The position numbers were made by a program, and so were the translations under genes. Below are positions 30,661 to 42,482 of a stretch of 64,000 bases of DNA, in pieces. Every line of letters starts with the position of its first letter. The stretch's first letter is position 1. Source of the DNA: Terebella lapidaria (lineage: Eukaryota; Annelida; Polychaeta; Terebellida; Terebellidae); NCBI GenBank assembly GCA_949152475.1, contig OX424566.1:14965177-15029176 (forward strand). Direction: 5' to 3'. The notes under the pieces are model-generated. The model was not told where the DNA came from. It ran no database searches and worked only from the letters and a program-made list of their open reading frames with translations.

Positions 30661-33419
30661 TATTAAGATCGAATGACAAGTACTTCCTAAAGATCATAAT
30701 ATCTTTTGAGATGGCGGACAGGGTGCAACAATGGCAAATCGATAACAACTTTGTTTCGGGGATTCAATAAAACAAACTTGGTAAGAACGATATCCAGTCA
30801 TGAACCCCTGAGCTTTACAAACAAAAGAACGTGTAAAATGAATAATGATTAAAGTGACCCCAAGTATCAAAGTTGAAAATAAAACAGTATGCCGATCTGA
30901 GTTAGCATTTTCCGGCTCTGAATACAGAACATATGTATAGTCAACAAAAATTATTATTGTACCATGATCCTGTGGAAAAAATATACTCGGCTTGCCATGC
31001 TGTATGTGCGCATGAGAAAATGTTCAGGGTTGCTCCGATAATTACAGAAGCATCGGAAAGAATGCCAAGCCATTTAAAAAAGGCTTCATACCATTTCCAT
31101 CAACTATAGATCAAACATAAACCATATAATGCTACCCAAAAATGTTTGCCACCTATGGTGCTTCTATTTATGGAACGCCGGTTCCACATGCGAGATCGCG
31201 CCAGTTTTCCATAACTATATGACATAAAACAACCCCTAAACCACCTCTGGCCCAAAGATTATTATAAACGGTAAAATGCGTCATAAATTTGTAAGTATGT
31301 CTGTTCAGTCAAGATTTAGACCCTAACTGACAATCTCTTTTTCAGTGGGCTTGAATTGCTTCGATTTCATACAGTAACTCACGAATGGATGACAAACTCT
31401 TGAAAACCGAATGAACAGGATAATAATGATAATGTGAACAATATTATACATTGGATTATTTAGATTGAGTCAAACACATAATCATTCAAAAGCACTTTCT
31501 TAATCTCAGTAAGTTTCAGCAAACTATGTGTATTCCGGTGACTTCACCGGTTTGAGTAAATTAATTTTGATACTCTCGTGAACCGAACTTCCGGCATGAG
31601 TCCGATAACAATAGCACTTTCTGAATCGCAGACAAAATGTGTCATAATGGAATTATCATCTTAAATATGGTCAATATTTGAATGACACATATACTCAGGT
31701 ACTTCAAAATCGGACATACTATGCTGTTTTGTTTCCCCGTGCACAAACAAGTTACACTGATGCCCTACAGAACGTTCAGTCTTGGATTATTTGTATTCTC
31801 ATAAGAACATACATGTACCTTGAAAGTGCAATTAATTAATGTAATGAGTAATGTGCAATACTCACATTTCAAGATTCTGTACCCGTACGTTTCGTCGTGG
31901 TGATTTTACTGTTGAAATTACTTTTGCCTGGTCTTTCGCCAGTCGAAATTCTAATGTCACGCTGTGCACTAGATGAAATTTGTAAAGTAGACAAAGTAAG
32001 TCTCGTCAAGGTACATGTACAAGTAGCCAGCATCAATATTCAATGTGGATTGGTAATGTTAAAATCCATTCTAGAACGAATTCCTTAGTTACAAAGCAAG
32101 ATAACACATTCATAAAAACGGATACAGCCAAGACTTAGGCCTCTCATATTCAACATCGACGAGTCAGGCGTGTGCTTCGAAAACCTGAGTTATAGCCCAT
32201 TCTGTTTTAATGTCCGTACTTAGTTGATAATACCTACTCTTCAACCATAACCTGCTGGAAAGACTAGACTTGTCAAGTAGCATTCTTGCGATACCAATGG
32301 TTTGATATCATGTACCAATTCAGTTTATATTTTATGAAATTTGAATTATATCTTTAGTAGAATTACATGAGTGGTAGGCCTCACAAAATATAAACATGAA
32401 TGTGCAATTGCATGCCACATGGCAAAATGTGACTTACACATAAGGCCACACGAACTCACACTGTGGGGATGTTTCGTCCTGGCTTTCGAGTGAGGGTGGT
32501 CATTACTATAAATGGTTACAAATATGTAAAAAGATATGAGATAACCCATAAAACATGACTTTCAACTCCGGATTCTAACTCTGTCTGTACCGTCGCCCAA
32601 ACCCACTACAGACAACCTAAGTCAAGATATCATCTTACTTAGCACACGCCTGTCGATGGACCTGAAACGGGCAAGCATCACAATATTGATACATTTAAAT
32701 GAATTTGCGCAACGCTCATGTACTGCATCGTGCATTCACACTGTGGAGATTCTTGAATAATTGTGACTAGAGCTAAAAAATATTAACTTCACATTAATTT
32801 AGAAGTAAGGCCATGTTGTTGTTTTTTTCTTTGTTTCCAGTCGAAGGGCGGGTGAAAAAAGCAATTATTTAGAGAGAAAAAACGCAAACGTTTTGGTCTT
32901 TTTCCCCTCAAAAATGATGTTTTCTAGCCCTGAATACACAGAACTTCGTGAAGGATAGTAAATGTTTTTTTAAATAAATCAAATGTCATTTATTTTACGT
33001 TTTTCGCATGAGTTACTTTGCCAAGGAAAAGATGGTATTGTCATGATAAACGTCTGTTTTTTTCTGTGTTTTTTTTTTCCTGGCTGGCTGGTACTTGTGG
33101 AAAAAAAATTGACGGGTAACAAAGAAAAAACACAACATGGCTACGAAAAGAACATAGTACTACACGCATCCTGTGTAGCCTGCTATATATTGACGTTTCA
33201 TTCTGGCACTAACACTTTTACACGCTTTGGTGGATTCAATATTTTCAGGCGAACTCAAACATAACAAAACCTCTGTAAACAGAATAGCACATCTAGTTTG
33301 AACGTAGGGGTGTGTAAGTTTGATTGATTTCTTGTGTTTCGGGCATGTATTTGCTCCGCATACGGCTGACAGAATCGACGGCAGTCGACTGTGCAACACA
33401 TGCACAATTTTGCAGGTCA
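30661..33419. other. Host non-coding DNA, no supported gene
   Basis: AT-rich, with short open frames only. T-rich runs at 33060-33080 and elsewhere. I see no domain, RNA gene or clear repeat. Confidence 0.5.
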
Positions 33420-34700
33420 AGGGCTATAATAGCAGTCTTTCACTTTTGACGTATAAGCGCCAGTCGCTCGCTATGCGCTGGCGAATAACTCAAATTGACG
33501 TATAGAAGACGAATAGATTGAGGGAGCGTATCCACGCATACATGTACATACGTTGAATGAATTTTTTTTTAGAAAAAAAACGTTTAATTTTTTTTTCTAG
33601 ATCTTTTTTTACTATTTATAACTGTAAAATAGGCTCAAGGATTTATCCTATTAACAATGTAGTCTGTTCATATTATTGTGGTTATTAATCTGGTAAAATA
33701 GCTAATTATCTTTGTTGACTATACAATACATAGTATATCTGGTTTTCATTTTGCAGTAAGGACTCATGGCCATTATCGACAGAGAGCATAACGAGTTTAT
33801 TTTTTAATAAATAAATGTTAATAGACGCAATATTATGCAATATTTTTATTTTGCAATCAGCATCCCCCCCCCCCATTTCTTTCGCAAACTCTGTAAAAAG
33901 TAACATCTCTTAAGCGCAAGTAAAGCACACACATAACAATCGTACTATGCAAATGTCGTGGGTGTCTGTAAACGTGAACCATGATCGTGTAAGATTTAAT
34001 CGTGCCAATCACGTGTTCAACGTCGAATCGATGGTTGCGGATGATATTGGTGTTTTTTTTCACCCATTCGACGACGATGGCTCTCCGATCGACCCATAAA
34101 TTCTGTGCAACGATAAGGCGTCATAATCGGATATCGGTTGATCTGAGATTATCATTTTGAGTCTTGGTCATACTCATAGGCTTGTGTTTTTTGGAGCCGA
34201 ACAAAAGGTATTATCCCATATGCGTATCTACCCATTGCTGTAGACCCGTGGTCCAACATTGATTTGATAAGGCAGTTTTCAAATAACAAAAAATCTTTTG
34301 TCTATTTCACAGGGGCCTACCAATTCCCAAATGATAATATTCAAACCAAGATGACAAAGCATAGGAGGCCATGCACATGATAATAAGCATTATATATTGC
34401 GTTACTAAATATATGCATACTATAAGTATATATGCCCCCTTCCAAACAGATCTGCTTTATGTCTTAAATAGATATGCCCTTTATTTTTTGTCATTTTTTT
34501 TATAAATGCTCAGCTTAATGAAATAGGGTGCGGTGAAACAACACTCGCCTATAAATAAAGGACCATTTCGAAACGCCAAGTGTGCGTGGATACGCCCCCT
34601 CACTCTAACCGTGTGCTATGCATCAATTTGAGTTATTCGCCAGCTCATAGAGAGCGACTAGCGCTTATACGTCAAAAGTGAAAGACCGCTACTAAAGTTC
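33420..34700. repeat. Inverted repeat, ~115-bp arms
   Basis: 33420-33535 (ggctataatagc...gtatccacgcatac) is repeated in reverse complement at 34585-34700 (gcgtggatacgcc...gtcttt-type end). About 1.05 kb lies between. The right arm abuts a second, independent inverted repeat at 34700-35257. Confidence 0.7.
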
Positions 34701-35257
34701 ATCTGTCAGTGAAACACGCTTTTTGGCCGTAGTTTTGTTTTGCATAATCGAATCAACTTGAAATTTTGTGTGTCTTAATTGGGTATCATGCCGTAATTTT
34801 TCACCGAATTTCAGAGTTCTATCTCAAAAATGGAAAAAGTTGGTAATCTACCCCAATGTTAAATTTCAGCCCCACAATGGAATTTCAGGGTCTGCACACA
34901 AAAACGACTTTTATTTGATGTTTGAGTTATATACTGATTCAAAATAAACATGTTTACTTAATATACACTGCGATTATGCCTTCCGACTTCAAATCAAAGC
35001 AATGATTTCATTTTGTACTGGCATAAACATCATAGAAGCCCTGAATTTGTTGGAATTTGTTTGATCCCATTTTGGACTGAAATTTAACATTGAGGTAGAT
35101 TGCCAACTTTTTCATTTCTTGAGATAAAATTCTGAAACTCGGTGAAAATTTACGGCATGATACCCAATTAAGACACACAAAATTTCAAGTTGATTCCATT
35201 ATCCAAAACAAAATTATCGCCAAAAAGCGTGTTTCACTGACAGATGAATTTGACTTT
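34698..35257. mobile_element. Foldback/MITE-like element with ~175-bp terminal inverted repeats
   Basis: 34700-34880 and 35085-35257 are inverted copies (outer ends ttcatctgtcagtgaaacac and its complement), about 90% identical, with about 205 bp between. It has no coding capacity. I find no convincing target-site duplication, so the family is unassigned. Confidence 0.65.
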
Positions 35258-36193
35258 CGTGGATAGGATTGGTCAATGGTGACCAGGTTTCGTAGTTCGT
35301 ACACATCTTCATTTGTCAATTGCCCATCGGTGAAAGATAAAATATCCCTGCATCCATTCGTAATTTGTCATGTGCTCGAATGAGAATAGTAACTACCTCA
35401 AGCTTCACAAGCACTGATAGAAGTGGTCAGCAACAGTGGTCATGACACACAGTTATCATTGCATATAATTGAACGTGGCAGTGCAATTAATGCTTTTGAC
35501 CTTGGTACCTGGAATTCTATATGAAATGAAGGTTTGTTGCAAAACGTATTATTTGTCTGTGTTTAAGGATGAATCATTTAAAAAGTATTGGAAGTCAATT
35601 CCACATGGTGAAGAAATTCTTCTACCTGACAAACAAATTTATGTGATACCCAACGCTTTAGTTTTGGGGTCATGTCGAATCGTGAGATGTTAGTTAAATC
35701 ACATGTTAGTTAATATGTAAATTAAATGCTCGGCTAAGTTTAATGGATTGCAAAAAATAATGTTTTCAGGATAATTTGCATAACTTGAGGCAGACCTAAT
35801 CGTCAGTTCGAGCACTCTCACGTCTGATTATGTGAGGTCAGGTTACGTGAGGTCAAGACGGAGTTAACAGGATGAAACAAATCAAAGAATACATGAAATA
35901 TTCATGTATACTCTTGAGTGTTTATTATGCAAACCGACCTAGTACAGTGCTTCTAACTTTCAAAATTCAAATTCACAGAACGCCCATTGCTTACATGTTA
36001 TGGAAAATACAACCAGCATAATGCCCAAAAGCATCATACAATGTGGATATGTTGGTATTTCCATAATGCACATACTTTTTATTGCACCTTGTCAAATTGA
36101 TAATATTTAAGTATGAATAGCTTTTTGCCAATCCCTTGCTATTATCAACTGTTGGCTGAATACGCAATGTGTGACATAGGCACAGACTCTGTC
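35258..36193. other. Host non-coding DNA
   Basis: No supported gene. A 74-codon open frame at 35469-35693 shows no recognisable domain. Confidence 0.45.
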
Positions 36194-36194
36194 A

Positions 36195-36368
36195 AATCAT
36201 AATTTATTCAGCACGTATACAGATGAATTTCAATTTAGTTTATTTTGCTATATATTGTTATAGTTTGTGATTTTGGAACAAAATCATAATTTATTCAGCA
36301 CGTATATAGATGAATTTCAATTTAGTTTATTTTGCTATATATTGTTATAGTTTGTGAATTTGGAACAA
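36195..36368. repeat. Tandem duplication of an 87-bp unit
   Basis: The unit starting aatcataatttattcagca at 36195 is repeated at 36282 with only a few changes. Confidence 0.9.
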
Positions 36369-38244
36369 AAATGCATTGAAATTGTATGCTTGTGATTCGT
36401 GGGATATAGTACATAAAAAAATGTTTCCTAATCAATCGCAATAGAAAATACAAATATTTATTTTTGTACATTCGTCTCACTGATACACGTATAGGATATA
36501 CGACTGAGTAAAATCAACGAATCTGTCTTTTTTAGTAGAAAAATGTTGGGAACGCAGTCATCGGCAATTAATTTGTGAAAACAAGCCCTATTGAATACAC
36601 AGTATAACAACACGGAATATTCACATATTCACCACATCATGCATGTAACTAACGTACTTTTAGAACACACCAAGAAGATCAATTGTAATCATCAATCAAT
36701 TATAGAATCAACAAAATATTTAACCAATGAAGTGATTATTCTCAATTTTTTATTGCATGTTGATTCTTGTATATATGAATGAAGTTAAGTACACCGTTGT
36801 TACAAAAGTAAAATATAACACCCTTCCCATGCATATTACACACAAAAATCGGGGATACAATGTTGTGGGAATAACTATTAAAAAATCATTATACAAAGCT
36901 GTGTATTTGTTATCACAAAAATTAGGTTCCATTGGTTTGGTCTCAATACATACTTGTGAGTGGTAAATTTATAGCTTAGTTTAAACATATTTATTCCAAT
37001 TGGATTGTTATATGGGATGCTACTTGTGGAATATACCAATTAAAAGGAAATGAGTAGAAATAACAATGAAAAACAAACATATGAATACACACATACAAAA
37101 TAATAGAACAGGAAAACGGTTAACATTTAGAATCAATACCGAATAACATGTAAGACAAACGTCAAGTAACATATCAAACGCATGCGAAAAACAATATTCT
37201 AGTAAATATAAAATATGGAACAAATAAAGTTTGTAACACTTAATGTAATCAACCATTTGCAACTGCCATATCCCGAGATATGAATAATAGTCAACTATTT
37301 TAATAGTCAACTATTTTATATATTGTTTTTTTTTTCTTCAAATTTTGACAACTGATCCATGATTCAGCGTTTCACATAAATTTGGACTGGAAAGTTATCA
37401 GGAGAATCGAACAGGTCATAAAATATAATTTTGTATGACATATTAATTTCCACAGAATGATAATTCTACTCAAGCATCTATTTATCCATCAAATATACCA
37501 GTGATCACGAAAAAAAGTTCTTTTGTGAGAAGACATAAAACAATACAAATTGGCAGAACATATATGCAGGAAACAATCAACAAGCCATGGATATATGTAT
37601 GTTGAGCAAGGAATATAAAAATTATAATTATCATGAACATTGAATTGCTAAGAGTCTCAAGATTATGTGCTTCTAGTTAAGGTGATTCCTAAGATGCTGA
37701 GTGCAATTCTGTTTTCGACAATATGAGATTAATTTTCATTGAAATCATTTTTAAACAATTAATTTTATTGTATTCAGATGATTATGTTGTTAGTTATTCA
37801 CAAGCGATTGATATACCAGTATGTAAACATCAATAAATCTATCACCAAAACAATAATATAGTACATGGTTGACAATCCCGTACATAAAGGTAGATTAAGG
37901 TGTGACACACACGTAGCCCACGCCACTACATACACGCCAGTTTGGTGCATATCTAGTGTACACGCAGTTTTTTTGGGATTCCCCAACTCGCTCATGGTTT
38001 TTCGACATCATGATTGTGCATGCCATCTTTAGTAAATCCACAGGGCCTCCGCATGTGTGCAAAGGGTATCGCCTGTAGACCCCACATGGACTGATGATTA
38101 TTTGAGTGATTATTAGCGTTACGAACGCCCATTTCATCTGCTAAACCAGTATTCCGGAGCTTATCTTTAGCTACAGATGATTCACCTGCAGCCATGAACT
38201 AAATTCATTATGTTTGAACATACGGATTTAGAGAATACCGACAG
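36369..38244. other. Host non-coding DNA
   Basis: Very AT-rich; no coding region, RNA gene or repeat that I can support. Confidence 0.5.
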
Positions 38245-38580
38245 TTGTGGGTGGACAGGATCACAGGCGTATGGCACCGATCGAGTACGGCCATCACCTC
38301 ATATCTTATATAATATAATAACAAGGCACGTAACGCCGGAGTCCCAGCTTCAATTCGAATGCCAAAAAAATCGTTTTGTTTTGTTCCACGCAAACAAATG
38401 ACACCTACTTTTATTCCATATACATCACTCTTCCAAAATATGGTGTGCAAATCCACCTCTCCGCAATATAGATTCCAGAATTCCAGAATTATTTGAAACA
38501 TGATTTCAACTTTTTAGACAACCTCTGCGATTATATTCATTCAGATTTCAAGACTGACACGCCAGGTGGCTTTGTTCTTG
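38245..38580. repeat. Left arm of a ~330-bp inverted repeat near the IRG gene
   Basis: Reverse complement of 39815-40135. Shared blocks include 'cgtatggcaccgatcgagta', 'ataataacaaggcacgtaac' and 'acaacctctgcgatta'. The right arm lies just downstream (3') of the IRG GTPase, so the left arm may be what remains of a second, inverted copy of that locus. Confidence 0.75.
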
Positions 38581-39814
38581 AGTACAACTCAGTTGCGGCT
38601 TGTGGTTTAGCCTGGGCTGCACAGTAACATTGGATTTTCAAACATTGAAATGAACATACAGATTTTGAGTTAAATTGTCGTGTGTGTCAGAACCACTGCT
38701 GTGTACATCTGATTGAGACGTGATGGTAACATTGTCAGCTTCCACGGCTGTCCCACTGAGTCATCTGTTCGGCAACTTATCCCTTCAATTCAATGTTCAC
38801 TCCTTTCACCTGCAAGCACCTCATGTTTTTAACAATAAGTTTGAACCATTCACAATAGATCTGTGTCGACAAAGTTTTGAAAGAACACAGCATTGTTATT
38901 ACAGACCAGCTAGTATTTATAATTACATTACTTATATTACATAGAAAATCATATTTCACAATTTGACATGTATAGTTAACATACTCTTTGATGTACGCAA
39001 AATTATCATGAGTGAATTTAGGTGTATACATCAGGCTGGAACAGGAAAATCATCTACCGCCAAGGCGCTCACTTCACAATTATGGGGTCATCGGAAACGA
39101 GTGCAAATCTGCTAATGCCTTGCATGTCTCCAAAGTGCAAACTGATCCCTAACTCTCCACATGCCAAATGTTACTTTTAAATTCTGCAACATAACTAATT
39201 GTATTTGGTAGCATTATACAGAGGCCCTGCTAAACATTTTTGCTCCTATACAAATCAATCCACACATTGTCTATTAAGGAAATTACATATTGATATGACT
39301 CCGAGATAATTGTCAAAATTGAGATAGTAGGTGAACGTTATTGACTTTCTCCAATTCATGGTGATTTCAGATACGTATGATTCGAATACACATCCTACTA
39401 CATTCGTTAATTTGGGAACTTTGAAAGCCACGTATCACTGTCACTCGGGTTTATAACTTGTTCATCGTCTATAAATTGGGCCTCAGTTATTCCCGGACGT
39501 GCGAACTGACAGACTTTACGGGCTAACTCCATGTTAAATTATATACGCTAACTTTCCCGGTAAGTCATGAAAAATTCCCCGTGAAAGCGAACTTTTGGAC
39601 TATGACATAGTTAGGGGCTATGTACAGCTCCCCCCCCCCCCCCCAAACCCTCTGCGTTTGCCCGATGATTCAAATTTACAATCCTTATCAATCGTTTTGA
39701 ACACTGGATTCTTATCATATTATACACTTTCCAATGTGTTACAATGCTCATATTGAGGTATATGGCGGGGTATATGGTTTATCTACAGTTCACAAAAACG
39801 AGGATCAGTGTCAA
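38581..39814. other. Spacer of the inverted repeat
   Basis: No supported gene. It includes a C homopolymer near 39629-39644. Confidence 0.45.
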
Positions 39815-40135
39815 ACACGGCGCCACCTGGCGAGTCAGTCCTGAAACTGCATGAAATTAATCGCAGAGGTTGTGTAAAAAGTTGACATCATGTTTCAAAC
39901 TGGAATTATGGAATATACATTGAGATGAGGTGGGTTTGCTTAACAGATTTTGGAAGGGAGATGTATATGGAATAAAAATCATTTGTGTGTGTGATACAAA
40001 GCAAAACGATTAATTTTATTGGCATCTGAATCGAAGCTGTGAGTTTGACGTTACGTGCCTTGTTATTATATTACATAAGATATGAGGTGATGGCCATACT
40101 CGATCGGTGCCATACGCCTGTGGACAGGATAAATT
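39815..40135. repeat. Right arm of the inverted repeat
   Basis: See 38245-38580. It contains tttatt at 40015-40020, which on the minus strand is AATAAA about 300 bases past the IRG stop and could be its polyadenylation signal. Confidence 0.7.
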
Positions 40136-40324
40136 TCCATTGAATGAAGTTGTTCATGGTAATAGCTTCAGATAGACTACCAAACGCTGGTACTGCTGTT
40201 TTTGCTGTATGTCGCTCTTCTTATATATCACCTATCCATATGCAATTGTTATTCCAATAAACTACTTCATACATAAATACTGGCATAGTTGATGATATGA
40301 CTCGATATGCGATCATAATTTTAC

Positions 40325-41463
40325 TTACACCCTTGTTTCTTTTCTGTTCCTTTGTGTCAATATTTCCAGAGCTATATGTTCGCAGGTATCGAGAACTTTA
40401 GTTAGCATAATCTCAATTACTTTTGCCATGTTTTCATTTTCCTTAACATCGGTGTGTTCAAGATTTGCCACTGCCTTTTTTGTTTTCTTTTTGTCAAGTT
40501 GCAGCTGAATCTCTTGCCTCAACTTTTCAAATTGCTGCCTTTGTGTTTCAAGCTTACGCATTTCGACTTGCCACTGTCCTATGTCTTGATCGGACACGCC
40601 AAACATTCTCACGTACAACTCAATCTCTTTTTTGATCCGTTCTTGGTAAGGTGCGTCTGGTCGTCCGATTTCCTCGATGATGCCAGGAATTCTTTTCTGA
40701 AATTCAGCTCTCTTTTGGGCTATGATTTTTGTTGAGCAAGACACCATAGCCATAACCAGTGCTGCGACGTTTTTCTTAGGCGTGTGCGCGATCAGTTGTT
40801 CCATCAACTTTGGGTAGTCCCATTCGGTCTGATAGGGAAGACGACCGCTAACAAGAAATATTTCAGATCCGTGGAGCTCACTTGAGTCGAGATTTTCCTT
40901 TGCGTTGGTCCGCATCATTGATAGCGTTTCATGCTCAGCTCGGTTATTATCATATCTGGCATCTTCAACCTCTCGGTCAACTTTGGATCTAACGAAGTAG
41001 AACGGTTTTTCTCTGCTACGAGCTTCTTTTGCCAGCCAGATATCGTCTTCGTAGATTCGAGCATCGCATACTATGATGAATGCATCATAGTTGGTAAATT
41101 TGACGTCCTCGAGGTATGTGTCCTTCTTGAAAGACTTTGTTCCGACTCCGGGCAGGTCCCAAAACACGACTTTGGGTATTTTTGGGCTGGTATAGCACTG
41201 AATAGAATCCGTGGTCTCAGTTACATCGGTTTTCGCAGATCCCACATCAACAGGTCTTTTGTTCAGCATGCAGTTCACCAGCGTGGACTTACCCGTGCCA
41301 CTACGGCCACAAATTGCGATATTGATATCTTGATCCAGGAAATCTGAGATTTCTTCTTTTATTTTGACCCTCATTTCTTCAACCCTAAGATTCTTCATCG
41401 ATTCCTCCGCATTTTCTATCAACTTCTTATCGCTTACTGGCGTTCGCGGCCTGCATGGCTCTC
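40325..41463 (-). CDS. IRG-family (interferon-inducible-type) GTPase, main exon
   Basis: About 379 residues from a splice acceptor (tttcctcag|GAG, first exon base 41463) to TAA at 40325. The G domain is clear: P-loop GRSGTGKST, switch-II motif DLPGVGT, and specificity motif FVRSKVD where GTPases have (N/T)KxD. The ENAEESMK...IKEEI helix before the P-loop and FGVSDQDI after the G domain fit immunity-related GTPases. In vertebrates such proteins act on pathogen vacuoles and membranes; the invertebrate role is not established. The C terminus has an extended helical, coiled-coil-like stretch (QRQQFEKLRQEIQLQL) and ends Lys/Arg-rich. An in-frame upstream Met at 41527 would read through the intron, so the true start is in an unseen upstream exon. 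The P-loop is the GKS type, as in catalytically active members. Confidence 0.88.
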
Positions 41464-41539
41464 CTGAGGAAAGAAGTATTATTGTTATGATAACGCTGGT
41501 GCAATCATATAATAATGAGGACACCATACATATACATAT

Positions 41540-42480
41540 AGTCTATGTTTTTAGGTTACCTGACCTTTGGTCTGATAATCTAATGCCGTGGCATTGCGTC
41601 CGTCGTCCGTCCGTCGTCCGTTCACATTTTTATCTTTAAAGTTTATGGTCGAATCTAAAAATATTTCCAGGAAGGTTTTCAAGTTTTTTTTTAGTTTTCC
41701 GATTTTCGGAAGTAAATTGTTTTTTGACGTAAAATGCCTGATTTTGGACTTTGACGGCCATTTTCTCGAAATCTGTTCAGTAACTTTTTTTCTTTTTGAT
41801 ATATAACACTCCTCGTATATACTCCTGCGATATGTATAAGTTTCGTTGCGCTTGAATCGCTCGAAGTGGCCCATTTTGGCCCAAACCTGGCCCGAATAGG
41901 ACTTTCCCATGTTAAATTCTCCTATGCTTTATAATGGGACACATTATTGCTAATATCTCATTTAATATTGCGATTAGAGACCAAGGATCAATTGTGGAAA
42001 TAAAATGATATATGCTAAATATATGCGAAATGATATATGCTAAAATATTGTCGTGACCTTGAATTTGACCTTTGACCTCATTTTCAAGATCAGAGCACAA
42101 AATGGCTAAAATCTCGCTTATTATCGACTTTATAGCTTACAAATCAATTGTGCAAATATAGGAAATAATATATACTGAATCTTGTCATGACCTTGAATTT
42201 GACCTTTTACCTCATTTTCAAGGTCAAAGCACAAAATGGCTAATATCTCGCTTGTTATCGACTTTACAGCTTAGGAATCACTTGTGAACATATAGTAAAC
42301 GACCTATGCTGAATATTATCATCACCTTGAATTTGACCTTTGACCTCATTTTCAAGGTCAAAGCACAAAAAGGCTAATATATCGCTCATTATCGACTTTA
42401 CAGCTTAGGAATCACTTGTGAACATATAGTAAACGACATATGCTGAATATTATCATGACCTTGAATTTGGCCTTTGACCT
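41540..42480 (+). repeat. Composite dispersed repeat: head plus ~133-bp tandem units
   Basis: The head (41540-41930) starts with ggttacctgacctttggtct and a (GTCC)-rich stretch. Four or so tandem units follow from 41930 to 42480, each with a TGACCTTGAATTTGACC-like core. Same family and order as 20240-22195. Confidence 0.8.
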
Positions 42481-42482
42481 CA

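Noticed and set aside
38720..38944. 74-codon frame as a host exon
   Set aside because: No splice signals, motif or conservation that I can see.
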